This document shows positions 9,488 through 19,260 of a DNA stretch of 64,000 nucleotides, piece after piece. The translations under genes were made by a program, and so were the position numbers. The notes beneath the pieces were generated by a model that was given only the letters and a program-made list of their open reading frames with translations, made no database searches and was not told the origin of the DNA. How positions within the stretch are numbered: position 1 is the stretch's first letter; each line of letters begins with the position of its first letter. The stretch spans positions 3,310,001-3,374,000 of the forward strand of contig NZ_CP162129.1 of NCBI RefSeq assembly GCF_040834005.1, given 5' to 3'. Source of the DNA: Paenibacillus sp. PL2-23 (GTDB lineage Bacteria; Bacillota; Bacilli; Paenibacillales; Paenibacillaceae).

Positions 9488-10012
9488 TTACCAATCCATT
9501 CTTTCTCTTAGGCTCGTAATATGGGCGACATGATGCTTCCCGTGCCAAGCCACAAATCCGAGGAACCAGGACAGCTTGAGCTGGCTGCCTTTCTCCGGAT
9601 GATAGAACTGCTTGTCGAAATCGGACCGCTCCATGGCGTGAAGCAGCACGGACCACCGGCGGTGGACGCCATCCACAATAGCAAGACTGACCTCCGGCGC
9701 CACCTTCAGCGAATCCTCCGTTTCAGCCCAGCCTTCTTCGTTAAAGGGCTTGATCGTCGGATTATTCTCCGTCAGAGCAAGCTTGAATCGGGAGAAGCAA
9801 TTCATCGCCGCGTCGGCGACATGATGCACCACCTGCCGGATCGTCCAGCCGCCTGTCCGGTATGGCGTGTCCAGCTGCTCGTCGTCAAGTCCTTCGATGG
9901 CCGCCTTCAACAGCGCGGGCAGCGCCTCCACCTCGCGAATCCATTCCCTCTGCTGCGCAGCTGTCATGCCTTCGAACGAATATTTGCCAATGGGATACCG
10001 CAATTGCTCCAT
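9488..10012 (-). CDS. DinB/YfiT-family metal-dependent (bacillithiol-transferase-like) protein
   Basis: 174-residue four-helix-bundle protein of the DinB superfamily, closest in pattern to B. subtilis YfiT. The three-histidine metal site is visible: His in VVHHVADAAMN (near residue 65) and two in WHGKHHVAHI near the C-terminus. YfiT-like proteins are proposed bacillithiol S-transferases or hydrolases; the substrate cannot be told from sequence. GGAGGG precedes the ATG. It lies between rpoZ and coaBC, which are adjacent in B. subtilis, and is preceded by a terminator, so it probably has its own promoter that also feeds coaBC-priA. Confidence 0.85.
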   Translation of the reverse strand: MEQLRYPIGKYSFEGMTAAQQREWIREVEALPALLKAAIEGLDDEQLDTPYRTGGWTIRQVVHHVADAAMNCFSRFKLALTENNPTIKPFNEEGWAETEDSLKVAPEVSLAIVDGVHRRWSVLLHAMERSDFDKQFYHPEKGSQLKLSWFLGFVAWHGKHHVAHITSLRERMDW

Positions 10013-10073
10013 ACCTGATCACCCTCCAGGAATAAAATAAAATGTATAGCGAGAGATTCAAGCCGTATCGGGC

Positions 10074-10112
10074 AAAAAAAGAGGTGCAATACTGTCGCCA
10101 GCTCACACCTCT
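10074..10112 (-). terminator. Intrinsic terminator after rpoZ
   Basis: AGAGGTG and CACCTCT arms followed on the minus strand by seven T residues. It lies between rpoZ and the DinB gene and splits what is one continuous gene string in B. subtilis. Confidence 0.85.
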
Positions 10113-10133
10113 CTTGTGGAACGTTCTATGCTG

Positions 10134-10343
10134 CTATTCTTCCTTGGTGGCCAGCGTCTCAACTTGAATCACGTCGCCGTAGATCTCCTCAAGCGCCACG
10201 CCTACATACTTGTGGGAGCGCGGGCTCGCAAGCTCCGATTTGTCGCCATTACGCAGCATGCGCGCTCTTCTGGATGCCGCGACGACAAGCGTGTACTTGC
10301 TGTCTACCTTCTTTACCATCTCGTCAATGGATGGATACAACAT
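10134..10343 (-). CDS. rpoZ: DNA-directed RNA polymerase omega subunit
   Basis: Small RNA polymerase subunit that helps assemble beta-prime. The 69 residues carry the family pattern: N-terminal MLYPSIDEMVKKVDSKYTLV, the RRARML segment and the VGVALEEI helix. GAGGAG precedes the ATG. It lies 16 bp downstream of gmk, the standard gmk-rpoZ pairing, and is followed by a strong terminator. Confidence 0.95.
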   Translation of the reverse strand: MLYPSIDEMVKKVDSKYTLVVAASRRARMLRNGDKSELASPRSHKYVGVALEEIYGDVIQVETLATKEE

Positions 10344-10359
10344 TGTGCATTCTCCTCAC

Positions 10360-10980
10360 TCAAGCTTTCTCGATTGCGGTCTTCATCCCTGTCACATAAG
10401 GCATGAACCGTTCCCTGCGGCAATGCTCGGCAATCACAATACTGCGAATCCGGTCACAAGCCGCGTCTATCTCATCATTGATAACGGCATAGTCATAATG
10501 GCGAAGCAGATTCATCTCTTCAACGGCGACGTTCATTCGCGTGTCGATGATATCCTGCGTTTCGGTGCCGCGTCCCGTAATTCGCTCCTTCAGCACATCC
10601 AGCGACGGCGGCAGCAGGAAGATGAAGATCGCCTCCGGGAACTTCTCTTTCACCTTGAGCGCTCCCTGCACCTCGATCTCCAGAATAACATCCTTGCCGC
10701 TTGAGAGGGTGCGATCCACGAAGTCGCGAGGCGTGCCGTAATAATTGCCTACGTATTCCGCGTGCTCCAGAAGCGCGTCGCGCGCGATCATCTCCTGAAA
10801 CTGCTCTCTTGTCTTGAAAAAATAATTAACGCCGTCAACCTCGCCCTGTCTCGGTTGCCTCGTCGTGGCCGACACGGAGTATACAATCTCCGGCATGCGG
10901 CCGCGCAGCGCGGAGCACACCGTTCCTTTCCCCACCCCGGCAGGACCGGACAAAACAATTAACAATCCCATTTGTTCCAT
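10360..10980 (-). CDS. gmk: Guanylate kinase
   Basis: Phosphorylates GMP to GDP with ATP and is a target of (p)ppGpp in Firmicutes. P-loop [13 protein letters not shown] at the N-terminus, then the GMP-binding stretch [20 protein letters not shown] and the lid region. About 206 residues from the ATG at 10980 (MEQMGLLIV). GGGGAG sits only one base before that ATG but ten bases before the next in-frame ATG at 10971, so the start may be three codons later. It follows remA by 10 bp. Confidence 0.95.
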   Translation of the reverse strand: MEQMGLLIVLSGPAGVGKGTVCSALRGRMPEIVYSVSATTRQPRQGEVDGVNYFFKTREQFQEMIARDALLEHAEYVGNYYGTPRDFVDRTLSSGKDVILEIEVQGALKVKEKFPEAIFIFLLPPSLDVLKERITGRGTETQDIIDTRMNVAVEEMNLLRHYDYAVINDEIDAACDRIRSIVIAEHCRRERFMPYVTGMKTAIEKA

Positions 10981-10990
10981 ACTCCCCGTA

Positions 10991-11251
10991 CTATTCGTCG
11001 TTATCGTCATCCTTCGTGGATAAACGATGGGCAACCGTCTCCGGTTGAACCGCTGATAAAATAACGTGATCGCTGTCCGTAATAATAACCGCGCGGGTGC
11101 GGCGTCCATAAGTCGCGTCAATCAGCATATGGCGATCGCGCGCTTCCTGAATGATACGTTTAATGGGAGCCGACTCCGGACTTACGATCGAGATAATGCG
11201 ATTCGCAGACACAATATTGCCGAATCCGATATTAATGAGCTTAATAGCCAA
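10991..11251 (-). CDS. remA: Extracellular matrix regulator RemA (DUF370)
   Basis: Small DNA-binding protein that activates biofilm-matrix and osmoprotection genes in B. subtilis. The 86 residues show the family core [18 protein letters not shown], the [20 protein letters not shown] strand pair and an acidic tail. The start is TTG (11251), supported by GGAGG seven bases upstream; no ATG exists before the conserved core. In B. subtilis yloC lies just upstream and gmk just downstream; here gmk is kept and yloC is missing. Confidence 0.94.
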   Translation of the reverse strand: MAIKLINIGFGNIVSANRIISIVSPESAPIKRIIQEARDRHMLIDATYGRRTRAVIITDSDHVILSAVQPETVAHRLSTKDDDNDE

Positions 11252-11543
11252 GCCAGGTCCTCCTCCGCCTACGGTCCTTCAATGCGCAACATTTGCACGC
11301 TGCCAGCGTAAACGGCCCTCGCCGTCCTTGCGGAGCAGCATGCGTTTCGCGGTGAAAGCCGAGCACTTCAGTATGGTGTAACACATACATGCCCGGAATT
11401 CCAAAAAACGACAGAACATTGCTCTATTGTTGACGAATTCATGCATAAGCATACGTATACTCCAACTTATGCCTTATTCTAATTGATTTCTTCCTTTGGA
11501 ACAAGCAAAAGTTCGTATTTCGTCTCCCGGGCAGCCTCTTTCA
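11252..11543. other. Intergenic region upstream of remA
   Basis: 292 bp between the yitJ-like stop and the remA start. No coding sequence with a ribosome site, no yloC remnant and no clear terminator or riboswitch were recognised. It presumably holds the remA promoter, but I could not pick a convincing -35/-10 pair. Confidence 0.5.
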
Positions 11544-13424
11544 TCAGGACTGACCCGTCTTCTCCCACACATGGCGGGTTAACTGAACGGCCATGTCATA
11601 GAACATAAACGGCGTAATGAGATAGATGCCGTTGAAATGCTGAAGCGCGCAGTCGAGCAGCTCCTTCGCGATGCGAACGCCCTCGGCGCGGCCCTCCGCT
11701 CCCTCCAGTCCGGCCATGCGGGCGCGCACCTCCACAGAGAGCTGAATGCCCGGCACCTCATTATGAAGATACTCCGCGTTTCGTCCGTTCGCAAGCGGCA
11801 TAATCCCGATGAAGACCGGCACGCTCAGATGCTTGGTCGACTCCGCGATCCGCTCCATCAGGGCGGGATCGTACACCGGCTGGGTCATAATATAGTCCGC
11901 GCCGGAAGCAATCTTGCGTTCGAGGCGCTGCACCGCCTTGTCCAGATGCTTGACGTTCGGATTGAACGCCGCGCCGACCACAAAGCTCGCCTTCTGCTTC
12001 AGCGGCTTGCCTGAGAAGGCTGTCCCCTCATTAAGCTGCTTGATCATCCGAATCATCTCGAACGAGGTCAGATCGTAAACCGAGCTGGAGTCGGGCAGGT
12101 CGCCGAAGCGAGCGGGATCCCCGGTCACCGCCAGCACATGGTCGATGCCCAGCGCGTCCAGCCCCATCATATGCGATTGTGTGCCGATCAGGTTGCGGTC
12201 TCGGCAAGCGATATGCACAAGCGGCCGAATGTCGACCCTCTCCTGCAGCAGCGCAGCCAGCGCGATATTGCTCATTCGCGTCACGGCGAGGGAGTTGTCC
12301 GCCATGGTAATGGCGTCCGCCTTGGCCTTCTTCAGCGCGACCGCGCCTTCCATAAACTTGCGGATGTCGAGATCTCTCGGCGGGTCCAGCTCCACGATAA
12401 CCGTGTGGCGCTGCTTCACAAGGTCAACAATCGTCGGCTCGCTGCGCTCCGCATATGCGACAGCCTCGCCAGTCTTGGGCGCGGCCTCGCGAACGGCCGC
12501 CGCCTGGCGCTTGGCCGCCTCCGCCGCGCCTGGCTGCGGCACGTAATCCGCCAGCGAAGCGGCCATGGCCGCCACATGCTCAGGCGTGGTGCCGCAGCAG
12601 CCGCCGATAATCCGAGCGCCGCGGTCCGCAAATTTGCGGGCGCATTCGGCGAAATAATCGGGGCCGGCGGAATATGTATACGTCCCGTCTACATAATCCG
12701 GTATGCCCGCATTGGGGTAGACCGAATACGGCAGCGGCACGGAGCCGCTGGCGGAATCCATCGCCCGCATTATGCCGTTCGGACCGCTGCGGCAGTTAAA
12801 GCCAACCACATCCGCGCCCAGCGACTGCAGCTCGGCGAACGCGTCGGCGACAGCGACGCCGTCCAGCGTCCTCCCGAAGTCCTCCACGGCGAATTGGCAG
12901 ATGACGGGCAGCTCGGTCAGCTCCCTGGCGAGTCGAAGCGCAAGCTTCATCTCCGACAGATCATAGAACGTCTCCAGAAGCAGACCGTCTACGCCTTCCT
13001 CCAGCATGACCCGCATCTGACGCTCGTAAGCGTCGACAACTCGCGCCGTGCGCACGTTCTTCAGCTTGCCGTCGCGGATGGAGCCGATGGCTCCAACCAC
13101 GTATGCGTCCGCTCCTACAGCGCGTCTCGCGAGGCGAACACCCGCCCGGTTGATCGCTTCCATCTCGTGCTCAAGACCGTGCCTGGACAGCTTCTCCGCA
13201 TTGGCGGAGAAGGTGTTCGTCTCAATAACCCGAGCGCCCGCTTCATAATACTGGCGATGCACGCTCTCGATGACATCAGGCCTCAGGACATTAAATTCTT
13301 CGTAAGAAACGCCGACAGGGAACCCCATCTGATACAGATAGGTTCCCATCGCTCCGTCACCGATCAGGATGCGCTCGGCGAGCGCATCCCTCAAGCTCGG
13401 TCTATTCTGTAAGCCCGCGTTCAT
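11544..13424 (-). CDS. yitJ: Bifunctional homocysteine S-methyltransferase / 5,10-methylenetetrahydrofolate reductase (YitJ-like)
   Basis: Two-domain enzyme of the methionine-folate cycle. The N-terminal zinc methyltransferase domain (about residues 10-300) has GDGAMGTYL, a ligand Cys in VVGFNCRSGPNG and the paired Cys in IIGGCCGTTPEH. The C-terminal MTHFR-like TIM barrel (about 330-620) supplies 5-methyl-THF and contains LAVTGDPARFGD and YIMTQPVYDP. 626 residues matches B. subtilis YitJ. B. subtilis yitJ has a SAM riboswitch; here the gene begins 10 bp after dapF, whose stop merges with its ribosome site, so no riboswitch fits and control is probably through the dapF promoter. Confidence 0.93.
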   Translation of the reverse strand: MNAGLQNRPSLRDALAERILIGDGAMGTYLYQMGFPVGVSYEEFNVLRPDVIESVHRQYYEAGARVIETNTFSANAEKLSRHGLEHEMEAINRAGVRLARRAVGADAYVVGAIGSIRDGKLKNVRTARVVDAYERQMRVMLEEGVDGLLLETFYDLSEMKLALRLARELTELPVICQFAVEDFGRTLDGVAVADAFAELQSLGADVVGFNCRSGPNGIMRAMDSASGSVPLPYSVYPNAGIPDYVDGTYTYSAGPDYFAECARKFADRGARIIGGCCGTTPEHVAAMAASLADYVPQPGAAEAAKRQAAAVREAAPKTGEAVAYAERSEPTIVDLVKQRHTVIVELDPPRDLDIRKFMEGAVALKKAKADAITMADNSLAVTRMSNIALAALLQERVDIRPLVHIACRDRNLIGTQSHMMGLDALGIDHVLAVTGDPARFGDLPDSSSVYDLTSFEMIRMIKQLNEGTAFSGKPLKQKASFVVGAAFNPNVKHLDKAVQRLERKIASGADYIMTQPVYDPALMERIAESTKHLSVPVFIGIMPLANGRNAEYLHNEVPGIQLSVEVRARMAGLEGAEGRAEGVRIAKELLDCALQHFNGIYLITPFMFYDMAVQLTRHVWEKTGQS

Positions 13425-13434
13425 AAGAATTCCT

Positions 13435-14265
13435 CTACAGGCTTCCGCGGAACACTTCCGCGGCCGGTCCTGTCATATAGACATGATTGTCTTCCTCGCT
13501 CCACTCGATCAGCAGATCCCCGCCCTTGAGGGAGACGGTTGCTTCGCGATCCGTCGCGCCGGTCAGCACGGAAGCCACCAATGTCGCACATGCGCCCGTG
13601 CCGCAGGCGAGTGTCGGGCCAGCACCGCGCTCCCATACCCGCATGTCCGCCTGCGTGCGGGAGTTGACGGTTACAAATTCAACATTGATCTTGCGGGGGA
13701 ACATAGGATGCTTCTCCAGCTTAGGCCCCCATGCCTCCAGATCGAATGTAACGGCGTCATCCACATAGATAACGCAGTGCGGGTTGCCCATCGACACCGC
13801 AGTGAACTTGAATTCGCGGCCGTCCACCTCGATAGGGTGCTCGATTACGCGCTCGGCGTCTACTGTCGTCGGCACCTGCAGACCGTTCAGAATAGGCTCG
13901 CCCATGTCGACGCGAACGGTCTGCACCTTGCCGCCCTCTACCGTAAGCTGGACCTTCTGAACGCCGGCGCCAAGCGTTTCGATCGTAATCTCTTCGCTGC
14001 TGGTCAAGCCATTATCGTAGACGTATTTGGCTACGCAGCGGATCGCGTTGCCGCACTGCTCCGCCTCAGAGCCGTCGGAATTCATAATCCGCATGCGGAA
14101 ATCCGCTTGCTCCGAAGGCAGAATGTAGACCAGTCCGTCAGCGCCGATTCCGAAAAACCGGTTGCACAGCTGGACTGCCAGCTCCGCCGCGTTGTCCGGA
14201 AGCGCCTGCTCCCCTGCCACTACGATAAAATCATTGCCGAGTCCATGCATTTTGGTGAAGTTCAT
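13435..14265 (-). CDS. dapF: Diaminopimelate epimerase
   Basis: Cofactor-independent racemase converting LL- to meso-diaminopimelate for peptidoglycan and lysine. The two catalytic cysteines lie in EQCGNAIRC and ACGTGACA; the N-terminal MNFTKMHGLGNDFIVV is typical. 276 residues is normal length. AAGGAG precedes the ATG. It forms a two-gene unit with yitJ and is inserted into the yloB-remA neighbourhood relative to B. subtilis. Confidence 0.96.
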   Translation of the reverse strand: MNFTKMHGLGNDFIVVAGEQALPDNAAELAVQLCNRFFGIGADGLVYILPSEQADFRMRIMNSDGSEAEQCGNAIRCVAKYVYDNGLTSSEEITIETLGAGVQKVQLTVEGGKVQTVRVDMGEPILNGLQVPTTVDAERVIEHPIEVDGREFKFTAVSMGNPHCVIYVDDAVTFDLEAWGPKLEKHPMFPRKINVEFVTVNSRTQADMRVWERGAGPTLACGTGACATLVASVLTGATDREATVSLKGGDLLIEWSEEDNHVYMTGPAAEVFRGSL

Positions 14266-14380
14266 CTATCGCTCTCTCCTTAGCTCTAGTCGTATGCTAG
14301 TCTGTCATTATTCCTAATAGCATACCTTAAAGCCAGGCGAAACGCTATTCATAAATTGCATCAACATTTGCACTTTTCGA

Positions 14381-17164
14381 TCAGCGAACCACCGACTGCG
14401 GTCCAATCGGACGCTTCGTGCGCGCCTTCGCTTTGCCTGGCTTGCCGAGCACGCTTCCGATCCCCATAACGAAGGTTGGAATGCCCGCCGCAACAAATAC
14501 GAGACACCAATCACGGAAGCCCAGAGGCACCGTCTTGAAGATCGGCTGCAGCGCTTCAATATAAAGCACGCCGAGCATCAGCAGCAGCGAAGAGATAACG
14601 GCCAGCACCAAATATTTGTTCTGCAGCGGGTTCCGATGGAAGATAGATCGCGAGCTGCGGCAGTCGAATACATGAATGAGCTGCGCCATCACGAGCGTCG
14701 CGAAAGCCACAGTCTGCGCGTGCACGAGACCCGCCGCGTCGCCGCTCCCTTCCTTCAGCGCGATCCAGAAGGCGCCGAGCGTGCATATGCCGATCAGCAC
14801 GCCGCGGCTGATGATTTTCCAGCCCAGCCGTCTGGCAAAAATATTTTCTTTGGCTGGCCTCGGCTTCTGCTGCATCAGGTCCTTCTCCGCCTGATCCACG
14901 CCAAGCGCCATAGCCGGCAAGCCGTCTGTTACGAGATTAACCCACAGGATTTGAATAGGCACGAGCGGCAGCGGCAAGCCCGCCATCATCGCGAAGAACA
15001 TAACCAGAATTTCGCCGACATTGGATGCCAGCAAATACCGGATGAACTTCCGGATATTTTCGTAGATGCCCCGCCCCTCTTCAATCGCAGCGACAATCGT
15101 CGAGAAGTTGTCGTCGCTGAGCACAAGCGCCGACGCTTCCTTGGACACATCCGTACCCGTGATGCCCATGGCGATGCCAATATCCGCCGCCTTAATGGCC
15201 GGCGCGTCGTTCACGCCGTCTCCCGTCATCGCGACCACATGGCCTCTGCGCTGCAGCGACTTAACAATCCGCAGCTTATGCTCGGGCGAGACGCGGGCGT
15301 AGACGTAGACATGGTCCACCTGCTTGTCGAGCTCCTCGTCGCTCATCGCCTCCAGCTGCTTGCCGCTCATCGCGAGTCCGCCGCGCGGCATAATGCCGAG
15401 CTGTGCAGCTATGGCTTCCGCCGTAAGCTGATGATCGCCCGTAATCATTACCGTCTTGATGCCAGCTCTGCGGCATATGGCGATGGCGTCCTTCACCTCG
15501 CGTCTTGGCGGATCGATCATACCCGTCAGGCCGACGAATACAAGATTGGACTCCGCCTCCGCCTCCGTCTCGCACCGGTCCGTCTGCCGCAAATCCCGGT
15601 ACGCGAAGCCCAGCACCCGAAGCGCGGACTGCGCCATCCGCTCTCCCGCCTCTGCTACCTTCCGCTTCAGCGTTCCCGTGAACGGCACCACCTTGCCGTC
15701 CCACAGCACGTAAGCGCATTGCTCCATCAGCATGTCGGGAGCGCCCTTGGCAAGCAGCAGCCTGCCGCCTTGATGCGAGAGAAGGACAGACATCCGCTTC
15801 CGCTCGGAATCAAACGGGAATTCCTTCACCCTCTGATAGAGCGCCTCCAGCGATTTGGGCGAGGAGCCAAGCTTCGTTGCCAGCACAGTCAGCGCGCCTT
15901 CGGTGGGGTCGCCCTTCAGCGTCCACTCCTCCTGCGCCTCCTTGGCCTTTCGCCGCTTGGCGTCGTCAGGCTCTGTGCGGACCAGTTGGGCGTTGTTGCA
16001 CAACGCGCTAATCTGGAGAAGGCGCTTGATGGACTGGTCGCCTTTAATATCGAGCGCCTTGCCCCCCTCATAGATCGCGCCTGTCGGGTCGTAGCCCTCT
16101 CCGCTGACCTCCAGCTCCCGTCCGCTCAGCCATACATGCGTCACTGTCATCTTGTTCTGCGTGAGCGTGCCCGTCTTGTCCGAGCAGATGACCGAGGCGC
16201 AGCCAAGCGTCTCCACAGACGGCAGCTTCCGCACAATCGCCTTCCGCTTGATCATCCGCTGCACGCCCAGCGCCAGCGCAATGGTCACGATCGCGGGAAG
16301 CCCCTCCGGAATGGCGGCCACCGCCAGACTGACGCCAGCCAGGAACATGCCGTACGGCGGCTGGCCATGCAGAATGCCTGCAATCACGACCATGACCGTA
16401 AGGCCAAGCGCCACGAAAATTAGAATTTTGCCCAGCTGCTCCAGCCTGTGCTGCAGCGGCGTCTCCATCGTTTCCGTGTCTTGGATGAGACCCGCGATCT
16501 TGCCCATCTCCGTTGCCATGCCTGTCCGGATGACAACACCCTTGGCTGTTCCCCTGGTCACCATCGTGCCCATAAATCCGACGTTGCGCTGGTCGCCAAG
16601 CGGCAGGTCCTCTTCGCCGATGGCGGCCGCATGCTTGCCTACAGGCACCGATTCCCCGGTTAGCGCAGACTCCTCTACGTAGCAGCTGTTCGCTTCAATG
16701 AAACGAAGATCGGCAGGCACACGGTCGCCGCTCTCCAGATAGACGATGTCACCAGCCACCAGCTCACGCGCGGGCACAGTGACGAGCTCGCCTCCCCGCA
16801 TGACCTTTGCCGCAGGCGCGGACAGCTCCTTCAGCGCTCGGAGGGACCGCTCCGCGCGAAACTCCTGCATGAAGCCGAGCACAGCGTTCAGCACGATGAT
16901 CGCGATAATCGTAATGGCGTCCAAATATTCGCCGAGCAGGCCCGAGATCAAGGTCGCGCCCATCAGAATCAGAACCATAAAGTCCTTGAACTGGTTCAGG
17001 AACAGCAGGATGGGCGAAACCTTCTTGCCCTCCGCCAGCTCGTTATGCCCGTCCTTCTCCAGCCGCTCTGCGGCGGCTGACGGCTTCAGCCCGCTTCCTC
17101 CCGAGCTGCCGAGCGACGCGAGGAGCTCCTCGGCGCCCAATTGATGCCATTTCATTTGTTCCAT
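14381..17164 (-). CDS. yloB: Calcium-translocating P-type ATPase (SERCA-like, YloB family)
   Basis: P2A-type membrane pump that exports Ca2+ using ATP. The 927 residues contain the cation-ATPase N-terminal domain, A-domain with LTGESVPV, the membrane motif [12 protein letters not shown] (Ca-site region of M4), the phosphorylation loop [24 protein letters not shown], hinge [16 protein letters not shown], and [14 protein letters not shown] (M6 Ca ligands). About ten transmembrane segments are expected. GGGAGGG lies ten bases before ATG 17164. It is divergent from rqcH (yloA), the B. subtilis neighbour. Confidence 0.94.
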   Translation of the reverse strand: MEQMKWHQLGAEELLASLGSSGGSGLKPSAAAERLEKDGHNELAEGKKVSPILLFLNQFKDFMVLILMGATLISGLLGEYLDAITIIAIIVLNAVLGFMQEFRAERSLRALKELSAPAAKVMRGGELVTVPARELVAGDIVYLESGDRVPADLRFIEANSCYVEESALTGESVPVGKHAAAIGEEDLPLGDQRNVGFMGTMVTRGTAKGVVIRTGMATEMGKIAGLIQDTETMETPLQHRLEQLGKILIFVALGLTVMVVIAGILHGQPPYGMFLAGVSLAVAAIPEGLPAIVTIALALGVQRMIKRKAIVRKLPSVETLGCASVICSDKTGTLTQNKMTVTHVWLSGRELEVSGEGYDPTGAIYEGGKALDIKGDQSIKRLLQISALCNNAQLVRTEPDDAKRRKAKEAQEEWTLKGDPTEGALTVLATKLGSSPKSLEALYQRVKEFPFDSERKRMSVLLSHQGGRLLLAKGAPDMLMEQCAYVLWDGKVVPFTGTLKRKVAEAGERMAQSALRVLGFAYRDLRQTDRCETEAEAESNLVFVGLTGMIDPPRREVKDAIAICRRAGIKTVMITGDHQLTAEAIAAQLGIMPRGGLAMSGKQLEAMSDEELDKQVDHVYVYARVSPEHKLRIVKSLQRRGHVVAMTGDGVNDAPAIKAADIGIAMGITGTDVSKEASALVLSDDNFSTIVAAIEEGRGIYENIRKFIRYLLASNVGEILVMFFAMMAGLPLPLVPIQILWVNLVTDGLPAMALGVDQAEKDLMQQKPRPAKENIFARRLGWKIISRGVLIGICTLGAFWIALKEGSGDAAGLVHAQTVAFATLVMAQLIHVFDCRSSRSIFHRNPLQNKYLVLAVISSLLLMLGVLYIEALQPIFKTVPLGFRDWCLVFVAAGIPTFVMGIGSVLGKPGKAKARTKRPIGPQSVVR

Positions 17165-17420
17165 TGCATGCTTCCCTCCCGTTGATTGCCGTTGCAGCGG
17201 ACAGCTCGGCCTATGCGGGAGCTCGTCAAGAGCTCCGGCTGCGCGCCAGTCGAGCAGGCCCTGCTTGCTTCATCATGAATAGCGATCGTTATGGGTTATG
17301 AACAACCTCATCTACGGTAAATGTATTCGGACAGCCCTGTGAATATCACAGAGCCCCTTAAGTTTTTGTCCCGAATATGGCATGATAGAGTCATCCTGTA
17401 AAAGCGAGGTACATATCATC

Positions 17421-19169
17421 ATGGCATTAGACGGTCTTGTTGTCCGCGCGATCGCCGCAGAGCTTCAGCGCTGCGCGGGCGCGCGAATTCATAAAATCCA
17501 TCAGCCCACGGAGCATGATCTGGTGCTCTCCATCCGGGGAGCAGGCGTATCCGGCAAGCTGCTTGTGTCCGCCAATCCGACCTATCCCAGAGTCCACTTC
17601 ACCGAAGCGACGTTCGTCAATCCGCTGGAAGCTCCCATGTTCTGCATGCTGCTTCGCAAGCATTGCGAGGGCGGCGTCATCGAGGCAGTGAAGCAGGTGG
17701 GACGCGAGCGCGTGCTTCATATTGACGTCAGGCAGCGCGACGAGCTTGGCGACTTAAGCTTCAAGACAATCATTGTGGAGATTATGGGCAGGCACAGCAA
17801 CATTATTCTGATCGACAAAGCAACCGGCATGATCCACGACGGCATTCACCATGTTACGCCCGCGATCAGCAGCTACCGGATCGTCATGCCGGGCAGCGCG
17901 TATACGCCGCCCCCGGATCAAGGCAAGACGGACCCGCTGAGCGTCACGAGCGCCGACCAGTTCCGGGAGCTTCTTGCAGCGGCTGCGGGAGACGAGCCTT
18001 CACCCTGGCACAAGACGCTGATTGCCGCGTTCAGCGGACTGAGTCCGCTGGTGGCCAAGGAGCTTGTCCACCGAGCGGCTGCTCTGGGCGTTACAGCTGA
18101 TGCGGACTCCATGTGGGACAGCTTCCGCCCCCTTATGCTGGAGGTGGAGGCGAACCGCTTCGAGCCCGTCATCTTGACGGAAGAAGCTTCGGGCAAGGCC
18201 AGCTTCTCCATTACACGGCTCACCCATCTGGAGGGCGAGACCGTCCGATTCGGGTCGGTTAGCGAATGTCTGGAGGCGTTCTACGGGGACAAGGCCGAGC
18301 GCGACACGGTCAAGCAGCGCGCTGCCGACCTGATCCGGTTCGTCCAGAACGAAAAGGCGAAGAACGAGGCGAAGGTTCGCAAGCTGGAGGAAACGCTGCT
18401 GGAGGCGCAGGACGCGGAGAAATACCGGGTGCTTGGGGAGCTGCTAACCGCCTATATGCACCAGATTAACCGCGGGGACGAATCCATCGAGCTGATCAAC
18501 TTCTATGACGAGGAGGAGGCTGCGGTGCGCATCACACTGGATCCGCAGCTGACGCCCTCCGAGAACGCGCAGCGTTACTTCCGCAAATATACGAAGCAGC
18601 GGAACAGCCAAAGCGTGGTCGCCGAGCAATTGAAGCTGGCGGAAGCGGAGATCACCTACTTCGAAGCGCTGCTGCAGCAGCTCGACAACGCTTCTCTGGC
18701 CGATATCGAGGAGATTCGCGACGAGCTGGTCCAGCAGGGCTACCTCCGAGAGCGCAAATCGCGGGGACCGAAGCGGAAGAAGCCGCAAAATCCGGCGCTG
18801 CTCTGCTATACCTCCTCGGAGGATGCCCTTATCTTCGTTGGCAAAAACAATACGCAAAACGAATATTTGACGAACCGGCTGGCGTCCCCATCCGATACAT
18901 GGCTGCATACCAAGGACATCCCAGGCTCCCATGTCGTCATTCGCGGCAGCGACTTCGGCGATCCGACGCTGGAGGAAGCCGCCATGCTGGCCGCCCATTA
19001 CAGCCAGGCCAAGGACTCCAGCATGGTGCCCGTCGACTATACACTGATCCGTCATGTGCGCAAGCCAAGCGGCGCGAAGCCCGGCTTCGTCATCTATGAC
19101 CATCAGAAGACGCTGTTCATTACCCCGGACCGGGAGCGGCTGAAGGCACTTCCGTCCGTTGTCAAATAA
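17421..19169 (+). CDS. rqcH: Ribosome quality-control factor RqcH (NFACT family, YloA)
   Basis: Binds obstructed 50S-peptidyl-tRNA complexes and directs C-terminal alanine tailing of stalled peptides. 582 residues from MALDGLVVRAI; the frame is open 13 codons further upstream but GAGGT precedes this ATG. NFACT-N domain with EIMGRHSNIILID, helix-hairpin-helix and long coiled-coil middle (about 270-430), then the NFACT-R domain with DTWLHTKDIPGSHVVIR. It is a single-gene unit ending in a strong terminator. Confidence 0.94.
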   Translation: MALDGLVVRAIAAELQRCAGARIHKIHQPTEHDLVLSIRGAGVSGKLLVSANPTYPRVHFTEATFVNPLEAPMFCMLLRKHCEGGVIEAVKQVGRERVLHIDVRQRDELGDLSFKTIIVEIMGRHSNIILIDKATGMIHDGIHHVTPAISSYRIVMPGSAYTPPPDQGKTDPLSVTSADQFRELLAAAAGDEPSPWHKTLIAAFSGLSPLVAKELVHRAAALGVTADADSMWDSFRPLMLEVEANRFEPVILTEEASGKASFSITRLTHLEGETVRFGSVSECLEAFYGDKAERDTVKQRAADLIRFVQNEKAKNEAKVRKLEETLLEAQDAEKYRVLGELLTAYMHQINRGDESIELINFYDEEEAAVRITLDPQLTPSENAQRYFRKYTKQRNSQSVVAEQLKLAEAEITYFEALLQQLDNASLADIEEIRDELVQQGYLRERKSRGPKRKKPQNPALLCYTSSEDALIFVGKNNTQNEYLTNRLASPSDTWLHTKDIPGSHVVIRGSDFGDPTLEEAAMLAAHYSQAKDSSMVPVDYTLIRHVRKPSGAKPGFVIYDHQKTLFITPDRERLKALPSVVK

Positions 19170-19192
19170 GCGGATTCACGAGGAACAATAAG

Positions 19193-19246
19193 AACGGGCT
19201 GTCCCGTGAGAGGCTCATGCTTCTCACGGGACAGCCCGTTTTATGC
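19193..19246 (+). terminator. Strong hairpin terminator after rqcH
   Basis: Near-perfect 19 bp arms (ACGGGCTGTCCCGTGAGA and its complement) with a ten-base loop and TTTTAT tail. The minus-strand side ends in TTCTTATTG, so it probably also serves the converging PHP gene. Confidence 0.92.
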
Positions 19247-19260
19247 GGCAATGGTATGGA

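Noticed and set aside
11252-11543. Possible SAM riboswitch or yloC remnant near the yitJ-like gene
   Set aside because: No S-box-like stem order or terminator was recognisable, and the region lies downstream of yitJ on its strand.
14636-16423. 595-codon plus-strand open frame opposite the calcium ATPase
   Set aside because: Antisense shadow; His/Arg-rich translation typical of reverse-complemented GC-rich genes.
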